From an uncultured Solobacterium sp. (lineage in GTDB: Bacteria; Bacillota_I; Bacilli_A; Erysipelotrichales; Erysipelotrichaceae): DNA of 10,800 nucleotides. The stretch covers positions 1-10,800 of the forward strand of contig URCJ01000050.1 of assembly GCA_900546285.1 (NCBI GenBank). The letters are read 5' to 3'. Shown in pieces: positions 1 to 6,501 of the stretch. The position numbers were made by a program, and so were the translations under genes. The notes under the pieces were generated by a model that had not been told where the DNA came from, ran no database searches, and saw only the letters and a program-made list of their open reading frames with translations. Each line of letters starts with the position of its first letter. Within the stretch, counting starts at the first letter, position 1.

Positions 1-9
1 ATAATAGAA

Positions 10-53
10 GGCTGTCTAAACTTGAGTTTTAATACTTAGGTTTTTGGACAGCC
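10..53 (-). terminator. Probable terminator of the SDR gene
   Basis: A long hairpin lies 14 bases beyond the stop codon of the minus-strand dehydrogenase gene. Positions 10-20 pair with 41-53 and 21-26 pair with 35-40, leaving the 8-base loop 27-34. There are a few G-U pairs and a small bulge of two T. On the minus strand the stem is followed by TTCTATTAT, a weak T-rich tail. The fold is clear, but the tail is poor for an intrinsic terminator and the window edge cuts the context. Confidence 0.6.
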
Positions 54-66
54 CCTTGTTTGTACA

Positions 67-825
67 TTAGTTACAGCTTACGCCACCATCAATAATGATT
101 TCAGCACCAGTCATGAATTTAGCATCATCACTAGCGATATATAGAACAGCTGTAGAGATGTCTTCTACTTTGCCTGCAGGGATTGATGTATCTAGGCCTG
201 CCATGATTCTACCTACACCAAATTGGCTGATATTAGTTTGACTGTTCATAACTTCAGTTTCAACACCGCCTGGACATACAACGTTACAACGAATCTTTCC
301 AGCATACATGTATGCAGTGTTTTTAGTAGCACCAACAATAGCATGTTTAGATGCAGTATAAGCAACACCAGCTCTAGCACCACATACACCACCGATAGAT
401 GCGATGTTTACAATGTTGCCCTTTGTTTCTTGTTCTAACATTACTTGTACAGCTTTTCTCATGGCATAGATTGGACCATTTAAGTTAACTGCCATTACTT
501 TGTTGTATAGTTCATCAGTTAATTCACCGATTGGAGTAAATTCATCCATGATACCAGCGTTATTTACAAGAACATCTAATTTACCACATTCTTTAACTGC
601 ATAATCGATCATACCGTTGTTTACTTCTTCTAAAGAAATATCACCTTGGTATGGAAGAATCTTTCCTGCAAAGCCTTCAGCTTCTTTAGCGATTTCTTCT
701 AGTCTTTCTAGTCTTCTAGCTACTGCAATTACAGTTGCACCTTCTTTGGCAAAGTCTAGGGCAATCTTACGTCCCATACCAGAGCTAGCTCCAGTAACAA
801 CAACACACTTTCCTTCAAATCTCAT
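67..825 (-). CDS. Short-chain dehydrogenase/reductase (SDR), classical type
   Basis: This 252-residue protein has the full set of classical SDR motifs. They are the dinucleotide-binding TGASSGMG at residues 11-18, NNAG at 88-91, Asn114, and the catalytic Ser143, Tyr156 and Lys160 (YTASK). Two arginines at 37-38, after the second beta strand, are typical of NADP(H)-preferring members. The C-terminal IIIDGG motif is also standard. It should be a soluble cytoplasmic oxidoreductase that interconverts a hydroxyl and a carbonyl group. The substrate cannot be read from the sequence; FabG-like and glucose-1-dehydrogenase-like SDRs look alike at this level. The start has AGGAG 10 bases upstream (836-840, minus strand). 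It stands alone, divergent from the pyrimidine operon, with a hairpin after its stop. Length is normal for the family. The family call is firm; the role is unknown. Confidence 0.93.
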   Translation of the reverse strand: MRFEGKCVVVTGASSGMGRKIALDFAKEGATVIAVARRLERLEEIAKEAEGFAGKILPYQGDISLEEVNNGMIDYAVKECGKLDVLVNNAGIMDEFTPIGELTDELYNKVMAVNLNGPIYAMRKAVQVMLEQETKGNIVNIASIGGVCGARAGVAYTASKHAIVGATKNTAYMYAGKIRCNVVCPGGVETEVMNSQTNISQFGVGRIMAGLDTSIPAGKVEDISTAVLYIASDDAKFMTGAEIIIDGGVSCN

Positions 826-857
826 TGTCTTTAATCTCCTTGTTAATTTATAAACAT

Positions 858-886
858 ATTATATACCGATGGAAAATCAGATTAAA
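858..886 (-). promoter_or_regulatory. Candidate promoter of the SDR gene
   Basis: The minus strand carries a perfect TATAAT at 858-863, about 33 bases upstream of the ATG. A weak -35, TTTAAT at 881-886, sits at a 17-base spacing. A better hexamer, TTGATT at 885-890, is spaced too far (21 bases). The -10 is convincing; the -35 is uncertain. Confidence 0.45.
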
Positions 887-929
887 TCAAGTTCACCTAG
901 AATTTATAAAAAATATTTTAAATTTATCC

Positions 930-958
930 TTGAAATATGCATGATGAATGACTATAAT
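930..958 (+). promoter_or_regulatory. Promoter of the pyrimidine operon
   Basis: TTGAAA at 930-935 and TATAAT at 953-958 are separated by exactly 17 bases, a near-consensus vegetative sigma factor promoter. The predicted transcript start is about 964-966, which leaves a leader of roughly 117 nt before the first gene. A promoter this strong fits control by attenuation in the leader rather than at initiation. Confidence 0.85.
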
Positions 959-963
959 TCTTT

Positions 964-1066
964 AGAAGACTTTAATATAGTACGAGATACTATGAAGGCC
1001 GGGAATTATTATATGTTTTTTTTCATAAGGTCCACCCCATAGTATCAACTTATGGGGTTTTTGTTT
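964..1066 (+). promoter_or_regulatory. Transcription attenuator leader of the pyr operon
   Basis: Three mutually exclusive hairpins can be drawn in the leader. Hairpin 1 pairs ATAGTA (977-982) with TACTAT (988-993) around the loop CGAGA. Hairpin 2 pairs GATACTATG (986-994) with CATAGTATC (1038-1046), nine perfect pairs, with minor inner pairing GGCC/GGTCC (997-1000 with 1029-1033) and TATG/CATA. Hairpin 3 is the terminator at 1035-1057. Hairpin 2 takes the 5' arm of the terminator, and hairpin 1 takes the 5' arm of hairpin 2. This is the anti-antiterminator, antiterminator, terminator logic known from PyrR-controlled operons. The top of hairpin 1, AGUACGAGAUACU, resembles the PyrR binding-loop consensus ARUCCNGNGAGGYU but lacks one loop base and has A-U in place of the closing C-G pair. 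The ligand or protein is therefore inferred, not shown. Confidence 0.75.
1035..1066 (+). terminator. Attenuator terminator upstream of the pyr operon
   Basis: CCCCATA (1035-1041) pairs with TATGGGG (1051-1057) around a 9-base loop. TTTTTGTTT follows directly. It lies between the promoter and the first gene, so it can stop transcription before the operon is entered. Its 5' arm overlaps the 3' arm of the proposed antiterminator. Confidence 0.88.
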
Positions 1067-1081
1067 ATATAGGAGGATGTT

Positions 1082-2458
1082 ATGGAAAAGTCAAAAATGT
1101 CATTAGCTAAGAAGATGGTTATCGCCCTTATTCTTGGTATTGTAGTTGGTATTGGAGCTATTTTATTAAGAGTTAAGTTAGTTGAAGGTGGTAGTCCAGA
1201 GACTTGGAATACTATCAATAATTTGTTGTTCGCAGATATTGCTGCTGAGGGCAATGAAAAAGCTATTGGTTTATTTTATATAATTGGTCAATTGTTCGTT
1301 AAGGCAATGCAAGTTATTATCATTCCTATGGTGTTCACATCAATTGTTATCGCAATGATTAGAATATCAGATGCTAAGAAGCTTGGTAGAATTGCTTCTA
1401 AAACAATTGGCTATTTTTTACTTACAACTGTTATCGCAATCTTGATTGCCTCAGTATGTGGTATGTTAAGCTATAATGCAGGCTTATTTAAGTCAGTTGA
1501 AACAGGTCTTGAGGCTGCAACTGGTAAGAGCGCTAGTAATCCATTGTTGATTCTAATTAATGCGGTACCAAATAACTTTGTATCAGCATTAAGTAATAAT
1601 GGTGGTGTTCTTGCGATTGTTGTGTGTGCTGTTGCGGTTGGTTTAGGTATTAATTATAATCCTGAAAAGTTTAGTACTGTTTCAAAATTATGTTCAGAAA
1701 TTTCAGAACTAGTTACAGTTATCTTGTCATTCATCGTAAACAAGTTTGCACCAGTTGCGATCTTTTGTTTATTAACTAGAACTTGTGCTGCTTATGGTGT
1801 TTCTTACTTAAAGCCAGCATTAAGTTATATCGTTTTAACTACAGTATTATTATTGTTGTTCTTGTTTGTGTTCTATCCTCTATTTGTATCAGTTACTACA
1901 AAGTGTAACCCTATTACTTTCGCTAAGAAGATTGCAAAGGTTGCCTTATTTGGTTTCTCTACTTCTTCAAGTGCTGCAACATTGCCAATGAATATGGAAA
2001 CTGCTAAAGTAGAATTAGGTGTAAGTGATGAAATCGCATCATTTGTATTGCCTTTAGGTATGACTATTAATATGGATGGTACTGCTTTGATGCAAGTAGT
2101 TGCGACAATCTTTATCGCAGGTGTTGCTGGCTATAGCGTAAACTTCACACAAATTGTATTAATTGGTTTATTAGCAGTTATCGCATCAGTAGGTACTCCT
2201 GCCGCTCCTGGTGCAGGTGCTGTAATCTTATTTACAATTCTTTCGGGTGTGGGTTTCACAAATGAAATCGCCTTGTCTGTATATGCTTTAATCTTAGCTA
2301 TCAATAGACCAATTGAGATGCTAGTTACTGCGTTGAATGTTACAGGTGATACTGCTTGTGCTATGGCTGTTGCCAAGAGTGAAGATGGCCTTGATGAGAA
2401 CGCATTTAATGCAGAAAGCGGAGAGTATGGAGAAGAAATTACTAAAAGTTCTATCTAA
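1082..2458 (+). CDS. DAACS-family sodium/proton symporter, candidate orotate or dihydroorotate importer
   Basis: This 458-residue integral membrane carrier belongs to the dicarboxylate/amino acid:cation symporter family (GltP, DctA, GltPh). Visible hallmarks are the serine-rich hairpin STSSSAATLP (293-302), the cation-site motif NMDGT (330-334), the second hairpin SVGTPAAPGAG (369-379) and the last substrate helix ending NVTGD (419-423). Aligned by eye to GltPh in that helix, Asp390 is Asn408, Asp394 is Glu412 and Arg397 is Val415. That arginine holds the side-chain carboxylate in glutamate carriers and is replaced in neutral amino acid relatives, so glutamate, aspartate or C4-dicarboxylates are unlikely substrates. 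The gene heads the pyr operon and overlaps pyrK by 32 bases. E. coli and Salmonella DctA can carry orotate, so import of orotate or a related pyrimidine acid is a reasonable inference. AGGAGG lies 5 bases before the ATG. The family is certain; the substrate is not. Confidence 0.9.
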   Translation: MEKSKMSLAKKMVIALILGIVVGIGAILLRVKLVEGGSPETWNTINNLLFADIAAEGNEKAIGLFYIIGQLFVKAMQVIIIPMVFTSIVIAMIRISDAKKLGRIASKTIGYFLLTTVIAILIASVCGMLSYNAGLFKSVETGLEAATGKSASNPLLILINAVPNNFVSALSNNGGVLAIVVCAVAVGLGINYNPEKFSTVSKLCSEISELVTVILSFIVNKFAPVAIFCLLTRTCAAYGVSYLKPALSYIVLTTVLLLLFLFVFYPLFVSVTTKCNPITFAKKIAKVALFGFSTSSSAATLPMNMETAKVELGVSDEIASFVLPLGMTINMDGTALMQVVATIFIAGVAGYSVNFTQIVLIGLLAVIASVGTPAAPGAGAVILFTILSGVGFTNEIALSVYALILAINRPIEMLVTALNVTGDTACAMAVAKSEDGLDENAFNAESGEYGEEITKSSI

Positions 2459-3158
2459 TGAAGGTAGTGGCTGTTACTTCACTATGAAGTTGGCCACTGA
2501 TGAGAATCTTGATATTAAGCCAGGTCAATTCTTGAATCTTCAGATTAAGGAAAAGAGTTTAAGAAGACCTATTTCTATCAGTGATTACAAGGATGGTGTT
2601 ATTACTTTAGCTATTAAGATTAATGGTGAGGGTACAAAGATTTTATCTGAAATGAGTGTCGGCGAAGAGCTTGACACTTTATTGCCACTTGGAAATGGTA
2701 TTGATTTGGATTTATTTGAAGATGAGATTCTATTAGTTGGTGGTGGCATTGGTGTAGCACCATTACTATATATCGCAAGAGAGGCTAAAAATAAAGGTTT
2801 AAAGGTTACTACTGTACTTGGCTTTGGTAATAGAGAGAATACAATTCTTTTAGAAGAGATTAAGGCTTATAGTGATAATTTCTATGTTAGTTATGACAGT
2901 GATGGCTTAAATGTTGTTGATGTCTTAAAAAGAGAAGGCTTAGAAACAATTAAATATTTTGCGTGTGGTCCGCTTGTTATGTTAAAAGGTGTGGCGTCTT
3001 ATTGTAAGGAAGGCTACTGTTCTTTGGAAGCTAGAATGGGCTGTGGCTTTGGTGCTTGTATGGGCTGTTCAGCTACGTTTAAGAGTGGTCGTAAAAGAGT
3101 TTGTAAAGAAGGTCCAGTGTTTGAGGCGGAGGATATTATATGGGAAAACTTGATGTAG
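2427..3158 (+). CDS. pyrK: Dihydroorotate dehydrogenase B, electron transfer subunit
   Basis: PyrK is the FAD and [2Fe-2S] subunit that passes electrons from dihydroorotate, oxidised in PyrD, to NAD+. In this 243-residue reading the FAD motif RPIS is at 47-50 and the nucleotide-binding GGGIGVAPL at 105-113. The cluster cysteines are Cys206, Cys211, Cys214 and Cys226 (CX4CX2CX11C). The last spacing is shorter than in B. subtilis or L. lactis PyrK as I recall them. The frame is open further upstream, but the ATG at 2427 gives the expected PyrK N-terminus (MEKKLLKVLS) and has GGAGAG just ahead, although GGAG is only 3 bases from the ATG. The start lies inside the 3' end of the transporter gene (32-base overlap), so translation is probably coupled. 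The assignment is firm, supported by the adjacent pyrD. Confidence 0.95.
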   Translation: MEKKLLKVLSNEGSGCYFTMKLATDENLDIKPGQFLNLQIKEKSLRRPISISDYKDGVITLAIKINGEGTKILSEMSVGEELDTLLPLGNGIDLDLFEDEILLVGGGIGVAPLLYIAREAKNKGLKVTTVLGFGNRENTILLEEIKAYSDNFYVSYDSDGLNVVDVLKREGLETIKYFACGPLVMLKGVASYCKEGYCSLEARMGCGFGACMGCSATFKSGRKRVCKEGPVFEAEDIIWENLM

Positions 3159-4057
3159 AATTATCTAATCTAAAATTAAAGAATCCTTTGATTCCTGCTT
3201 CTGGTACTTTCGGTTATGGCTTTGAGTTTGCAGAGTTCTATGACATTAATATCCTAGGTTCTTTTTCAATCAAGGGTACTACTCTAGAACCTCGTGATGG
3301 TAATAGACTACCAAGAATTGCTGAATATGCAGGTGGGATGTTAAATAGTGTAGGTTTAGAAAATCCTGGTGTTGATAAAGTAGTTAATGAGTATTTTCCT
3401 AAGTTAAAGGAAATTTATCATGGTAAGGTTTTTGCGAATGTGTCTGGTTTCTCTCTTGAACAATATAGAGAGTGTGCAAGAAAACTAGATAAGGAAGATC
3501 TTGTAGGTATTATTGAGCTTAATATCTCTTGTCCTAATGTGCATGGTGGTGGTATGTCTTTTGGGACTGATATCGAAAGTGCAGTTAGTGTTTTAAAAGA
3601 GGTAAAGAGTGTTTGTACAAAGCCAGTGTATGTAAAGTGTACTCCTCAATGTAAGGATATCGTTAAGATGGCTAAGGCTTTAGAAGAGAATGGTGCCGAT
3701 GGCTTAGTGTTATTAAATACTTTCTTAGGTATGCGTTTTGATATTAGAACTGGTAAGCCAATCTTAGATAATCTAACAGGTGGTGTTTCTGGCAAGGGTA
3801 TTTATCCAATTGTTCTAGAGACAATTTATAAGGTATATAAAGAAGTTAATATTCCAATCGTTGGTTGTGGTGGCGTGTCTTGTGCTAAGGATGTAGTTGA
3901 GATGATGTCTGCTGGTGCTAGTGCGGTTGAGATTGGTACTGAGAATCTAATTAATCCTTATGCTTGTAAGGAAATAATTGATGATTTAGGTCTTTTATTA
4001 GATGAACTAAAAATAGATAATATAAGTAGTATTATTGGAAGGAGTCATAATGTCTAG
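3140..4057 (+). CDS. pyrD: Dihydroorotate dehydrogenase B, catalytic subunit (class 1B)
   Basis: PyrD oxidises dihydroorotate to orotate with FMN and forms a heterotetramer with PyrK. The 305-residue protein shows the family motifs KGTTLEPR (45-52) and NISCPNV (128-134). Cys131 is the catalytic base expected for soluble class 1 enzymes; class 2 membrane enzymes use serine. The C-terminal FMN phosphate-binding segments are GVSGKG, GCGGVS and IGTENL. There is no N-terminal membrane segment. The start overlaps the end of pyrK by 19 bases, and GGAGG (3128-3132) lies 7 bases upstream. Class 1B follows from both the cysteine motif and the adjacent pyrK. Confidence 0.97.
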   Translation: MGKLDVELSNLKLKNPLIPASGTFGYGFEFAEFYDINILGSFSIKGTTLEPRDGNRLPRIAEYAGGMLNSVGLENPGVDKVVNEYFPKLKEIYHGKVFANVSGFSLEQYRECARKLDKEDLVGIIELNISCPNVHGGGMSFGTDIESAVSVLKEVKSVCTKPVYVKCTPQCKDIVKMAKALEENGADGLVLLNTFLGMRFDIRTGKPILDNLTGGVSGKGIYPIVLETIYKVYKEVNIPIVGCGGVSCAKDVVEMMSAGASAVEIGTENLINPYACKEIIDDLGLLLDELKIDNISSIIGRSHNV

Positions 4058-4751
4058 AGAAGTTATAGTTGCGTGCGATTTTAAGGATAAGGAAACTTTA
4101 CTTTCTTTCCTTGATAAGTTTGATGGTGATAAGAAACCTTTCTTAAAGATTGGTATGGAAATTTTCTATGGTCAAGGACCAGAACTTGTAAGAGAGATTA
4201 AGAAAAGAGGTCATAAGGTTTTCCTTGATCTAAAGTTACACGATATTCCAAATACTGTTTATAAGGCTATGTTGAATCTTGCTGATCTTGATGTAGATAT
4301 GGTTAATGTTCATGCAGGCGGCGGTATTGAGATGATGAAGGCTGCAAAAAGAGCACTAACTGAAAAGGGTAAGGATACAAAGTTACTTGCTGTTACAATC
4401 TTAACTAGTTTAAATAGTGAGAGTATCGCTAATGAATTATTGATCAGTAAGGATTTAAATGAGACAGTAGTTCATTATGCTAAGAATGCTAAACAAGCAG
4501 GATGTGATGGTGTAGTTTGTTCACCTTTAGAGAGTGGTGTTGTTAAGGAAAACTGTGGTAGTGATTTCTTAACTGTTACTCCTGGTGTTCGTTTTGCGGA
4601 TGATGATAAGGGTGATCAAAAAAGAGTTACTACTCCAGCTTTAGCTAAGGAATTAGGTTCTTCTTATATTGTAGTAGGAAGAAGTATTACAGCTGCTAGC
4701 GATCCAAAGGCTGCTTATTTAAGAGCTTGTGAAGAATTTGAAGGGGAATAA
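4050..4751 (+). CDS. pyrF: Orotidine 5'-phosphate decarboxylase
   Basis: PyrF makes UMP from OMP, the last step of de novo UMP synthesis. The 233-residue protein carries the catalytic Asp-Lys-Asp array in DLKLHDIPNT at Asp60, Lys62 and Asp65, with Lys33 in LKIG. These are the same numbers as in the B. subtilis enzyme. The phosphate-binding segment TPGVR and the late VVGRSIT are present. An upstream ATG in the same frame (4035) is open, but the ATG at 4050 is preferred because AAGGAG (4039-4044) lies 5 bases before it and the N-terminus then matches the family. It overlaps the end of pyrD by 8 bases. Confidence 0.97.
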   Translation: MSREVIVACDFKDKETLLSFLDKFDGDKKPFLKIGMEIFYGQGPELVREIKKRGHKVFLDLKLHDIPNTVYKAMLNLADLDVDMVNVHAGGGIEMMKAAKRALTEKGKDTKLLAVTILTSLNSESIANELLISKDLNETVVHYAKNAKQAGCDGVVCSPLESGVVKENCGSDFLTVTPGVRFADDDKGDQKRVTTPALAKELGSSYIVVGRSITAASDPKAAYLRACEEFEGE

Positions 4752-4756
4752 TTTAC

Positions 4757-5389
4757 ATGGAAAGAAAAATTGCGGAAGATTTATTAAAGATTAAGGCTGT
4801 GTTCTTAAGACCAGAGGAACCATTTACTTGGGCTAGTGGTATTAAGTCACCTATTTATTGTGATAACCGTTTAACATTATCTGATGTTGAAGTTAGAAAT
4901 GATGTTGAAAATGCTATCGCAGAACTTATTAAGAAGTATTATCCAGAGACTGAGATGGTAATTGGTACTTCTACTGCCGGTATTGCCCATGCTGCTATTG
5001 TTGCTACTATCTTAAACCTACCTATGGGTTATGTTAGAGGTTCTAACAAGGATCATGGTAGAAATAATAAGATTGAGGGTAAGGTTGAACCTGGTACTAA
5101 GTGTGTTGTAGTTGAAGATTTAATTTCTACTGCTAAGTCTGCAATTGAAGTTTGTGAGACTTTAAGAGAAGTTGGTGCTGAAGTATTAGGTATCGCATCT
5201 ATTTTCACTTATGGTATGACTAAGTCTTCTGATAAGTTAGCTGAACATAATATCATCAATCATTCAGCAAGTAACTATGATACTTTGATTGATGTAGCTA
5301 TTGAATGTGGTTATATCGAGGCTCTTCAAAAGGATGCTTTGTTAGCTTTCAGAAATAATCCTGATGATGAATCTTGGATTAATAAATAG
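4757..5389 (+). CDS. pyrE: Orotate phosphoribosyltransferase
   Basis: PyrE joins orotate to PRPP to give OMP, the substrate of PyrF. The 210-residue protein has the type I PRTase layout: a flexible catalytic loop with YVRGSNKDHG (92-101) and the PRPP-binding motif VVVEDLISTAKS (117-128). In B. subtilis PyrE the end of this motif reads STGGS as I recall; here it is STAKS. E. coli PyrE also has Ala at the first of these two positions, so activity is expected to be retained. The ATG is 5 bases after the pyrF stop, with AAGGGGA 10 bases upstream inside the end of pyrF. It is the last gene of the operon and is followed by a strong terminator. Confidence 0.96.
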   Translation: MERKIAEDLLKIKAVFLRPEEPFTWASGIKSPIYCDNRLTLSDVEVRNDVENAIAELIKKYYPETEMVIGTSTAGIAHAAIVATILNLPMGYVRGSNKDHGRNNKIEGKVEPGTKCVVVEDLISTAKSAIEVCETLREVGAEVLGIASIFTYGMTKSSDKLAEHNIINHSASNYDTLIDVAIECGYIEALQKDALLAFRNNPDDESWINK

Positions 5390-5396
5390 TTGATTT

Positions 5397-5429
5397 AAAA
5401 AGTTGCTTACTGTATGTAAGCAACTTTTT
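5397..5429. terminator. Bidirectional terminator between pyrE and the GNAT gene
   Basis: A perfect 14-bp stem (5397-5410 with 5416-5429) closes the 5-base loop TGTAT. The stem ends are A5 and T5, so each strand has its own T-run. It lies 7 bases after the pyrE stop and overlaps the stop codon of the convergent minus-strand gene (5428-5430), so it can serve both. Confidence 0.93.
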
Positions 5430-6360
5430 AAATATCTTTACTGTATTCTACAAAGGTTCTAATTACATGTAATCCATTTCTTTCATAATATCTTTTTCCA
5501 TCTTCATCGGTTGTCATAAAAAACATATGATAAATACCTTTTTTGGCCATATCTAATAGGCAAAAGTTAAGTAAAACACTTCCTATTCCTTCGTTTCGGT
5601 AATCCTTCCCGATGCCTATAGGACCAAAGCGCATTTCATTGTCGTCAATTGCTCTATTTGCACAGCCACATATTTTATTGTTGGGGTCTAGTACTAAGAT
5701 AATTCTTTCTTCAGCTTTTCTTTTTTGCATAGCGATTAAAGCATTTCTTTTCCATCCGCCACCAAATTCGTTTTTAAGAAATTCAAGCAGTTCTAGTGAA
5801 TATTCGTATTTGAAATTGATAAATATATATCCTTTGTTTAATAGTGTTTGATATTTGTTGACAGTTTTTTCATCAAAGTGAAAACCATGCAAGTCTCTTG
5901 CCATAGAATAATGACTTAATCCTTGGACGTATCCTAATTTATCTAAAAATGGTTTACTTTCTGGGTAATTTTCTATATCAACACCGTAAAAGAAGTAATT
6001 AGGGGAATAAGAAGCAATTATTATTTTTTTAGTGTCTTTAAGTTTTTTAATAATGATGTCATGCATAGTTTTACCAATGCCTTTATTACGATATTTTTCT
6101 TCTACAAAGAAAACATTGATCCATGCTTTTTCACTTTCTAATCCTCTTTCTAAATATGGGAATTTTCTTTTGGTCGCCATTAGAAACCCAACTACTTTAT
6201 TATTGTCTAGAGCTAAAACTGTTAGATGTTTGTCAAAGTTTTCATCAAAAAGAGCTTTGTTTTCAAATATTTCTTTTGAAATAACATCGTGTACTAAACA
6301 CTTATTCCAGAGGCTGATTACTTCATTTTCATAGGTCTGATTAAATTCTATATATTCCAT
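5428..6360 (-). CDS. Tandem GNAT-family N-acetyltransferase
   Basis: The 310-residue protein holds two GNAT domains, each with the acetyl-CoA pyrophosphate-binding signature: RNKGIG at 91-96 and RNEGIG at 255-260. Each signature follows a beta strand (INVFFVEEKY and FGPIGIGKDY). The halves are roughly 1-155 and 156-310. Such double-GNAT proteins transfer an acyl group from acyl-CoA to an amine; the acceptor cannot be told from the sequence. No signal peptide or membrane segment is seen, so it is cytoplasmic. There is no Shine-Dalgarno sequence before the ATG at 6360, and the best promoter puts the transcript start at that ATG, so the message may be leaderless. It is a single gene, convergent with the pyr operon and divergent from the acetyltransferase-regulator unit. 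Confidence 0.88.
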   Translation of the reverse strand: MEYIEFNQTYENEVISLWNKCLVHDVISKEIFENKALFDENFDKHLTVLALDNNKVVGFLMATKRKFPYLERGLESEKAWINVFFVEEKYRNKGIGKTMHDIIIKKLKDTKKIIIASYSPNYFFYGVDIENYPESKPFLDKLGYVQGLSHYSMARDLHGFHFDEKTVNKYQTLLNKGYIFINFKYEYSLELLEFLKNEFGGGWKRNALIAMQKRKAEERIILVLDPNNKICGCANRAIDDNEMRFGPIGIGKDYRNEGIGSVLLNFCLLDMAKKGIYHMFFMTTDEDGKRYYERNGLHVIRTFVEYSKDI

Positions 6361-6366
6361 ACGCTA

Positions 6367-6395
6367 ATAATATAAAGCGATTTTTTAAAAAACAA
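6367..6395 (-). promoter_or_regulatory. Promoter of the GNAT gene, predicting a leaderless mRNA
   Basis: On the minus strand TTGTTT (6390-6395) and TATTAT (6367-6372) are 17 bases apart. Only six bases separate the -10 from the ATG, so the seventh base, the usual start point, is the A of the start codon. No purine-rich ribosome site is present. The region is AT-rich, so chance hexamers are a risk. Confidence 0.55.
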
Positions 6396-6412
6396 GAGTT
6401 TGAATATAAGTG

Positions 6413-6452
6413 TTTCGAAAATGTTAAAAAGTAAAACTTTATTGTTATTTAC
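6413..6452 (+). promoter_or_regulatory. Shared operator element, copy 1 (candidate AraC-regulator site)
   Basis: This 40-base stretch matches 9454-9493 at 35 of 40 positions. It begins with 18 identical bases that include the palindrome TTTCGAAA (6413-6420). It then has AAACTTTAT and finally ATTTAC, which forms most of the -35. TGTTA occurs at 6422-6426 and again at 6443-6447, a spacing of exactly 21 bp. That is two helical turns and typical of tandem half-sites for AraC-type activators. The gene for such a regulator lies in the downstream unit. Confidence 0.65.
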
Positions 6453-6476
6453 GTGCTTACATTCTTTTTTTATTAT
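6448..6476 (+). promoter_or_regulatory. Promoter of the acetyltransferase-AraC unit
   Basis: TTTACG (6448-6453) and TATTAT (6471-6476) are 17 bases apart. The predicted start is about 6483, just before the ribosome site AAGGA (6486-6490). The weak -35 overlaps the shared operator element, as expected for an activator-dependent promoter. Confidence 0.6.
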
Positions 6477-6501
6477 GAAGAAAACAAGGATGGATTAATA
6501 T

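Noticed and set aside
10..53. The long inverted repeat at the window start as the end of an insertion sequence
   Set aside because: No transposase or target duplication is visible, and the position just after a stop codon is explained by a terminator. The window edge prevents a firm exclusion.
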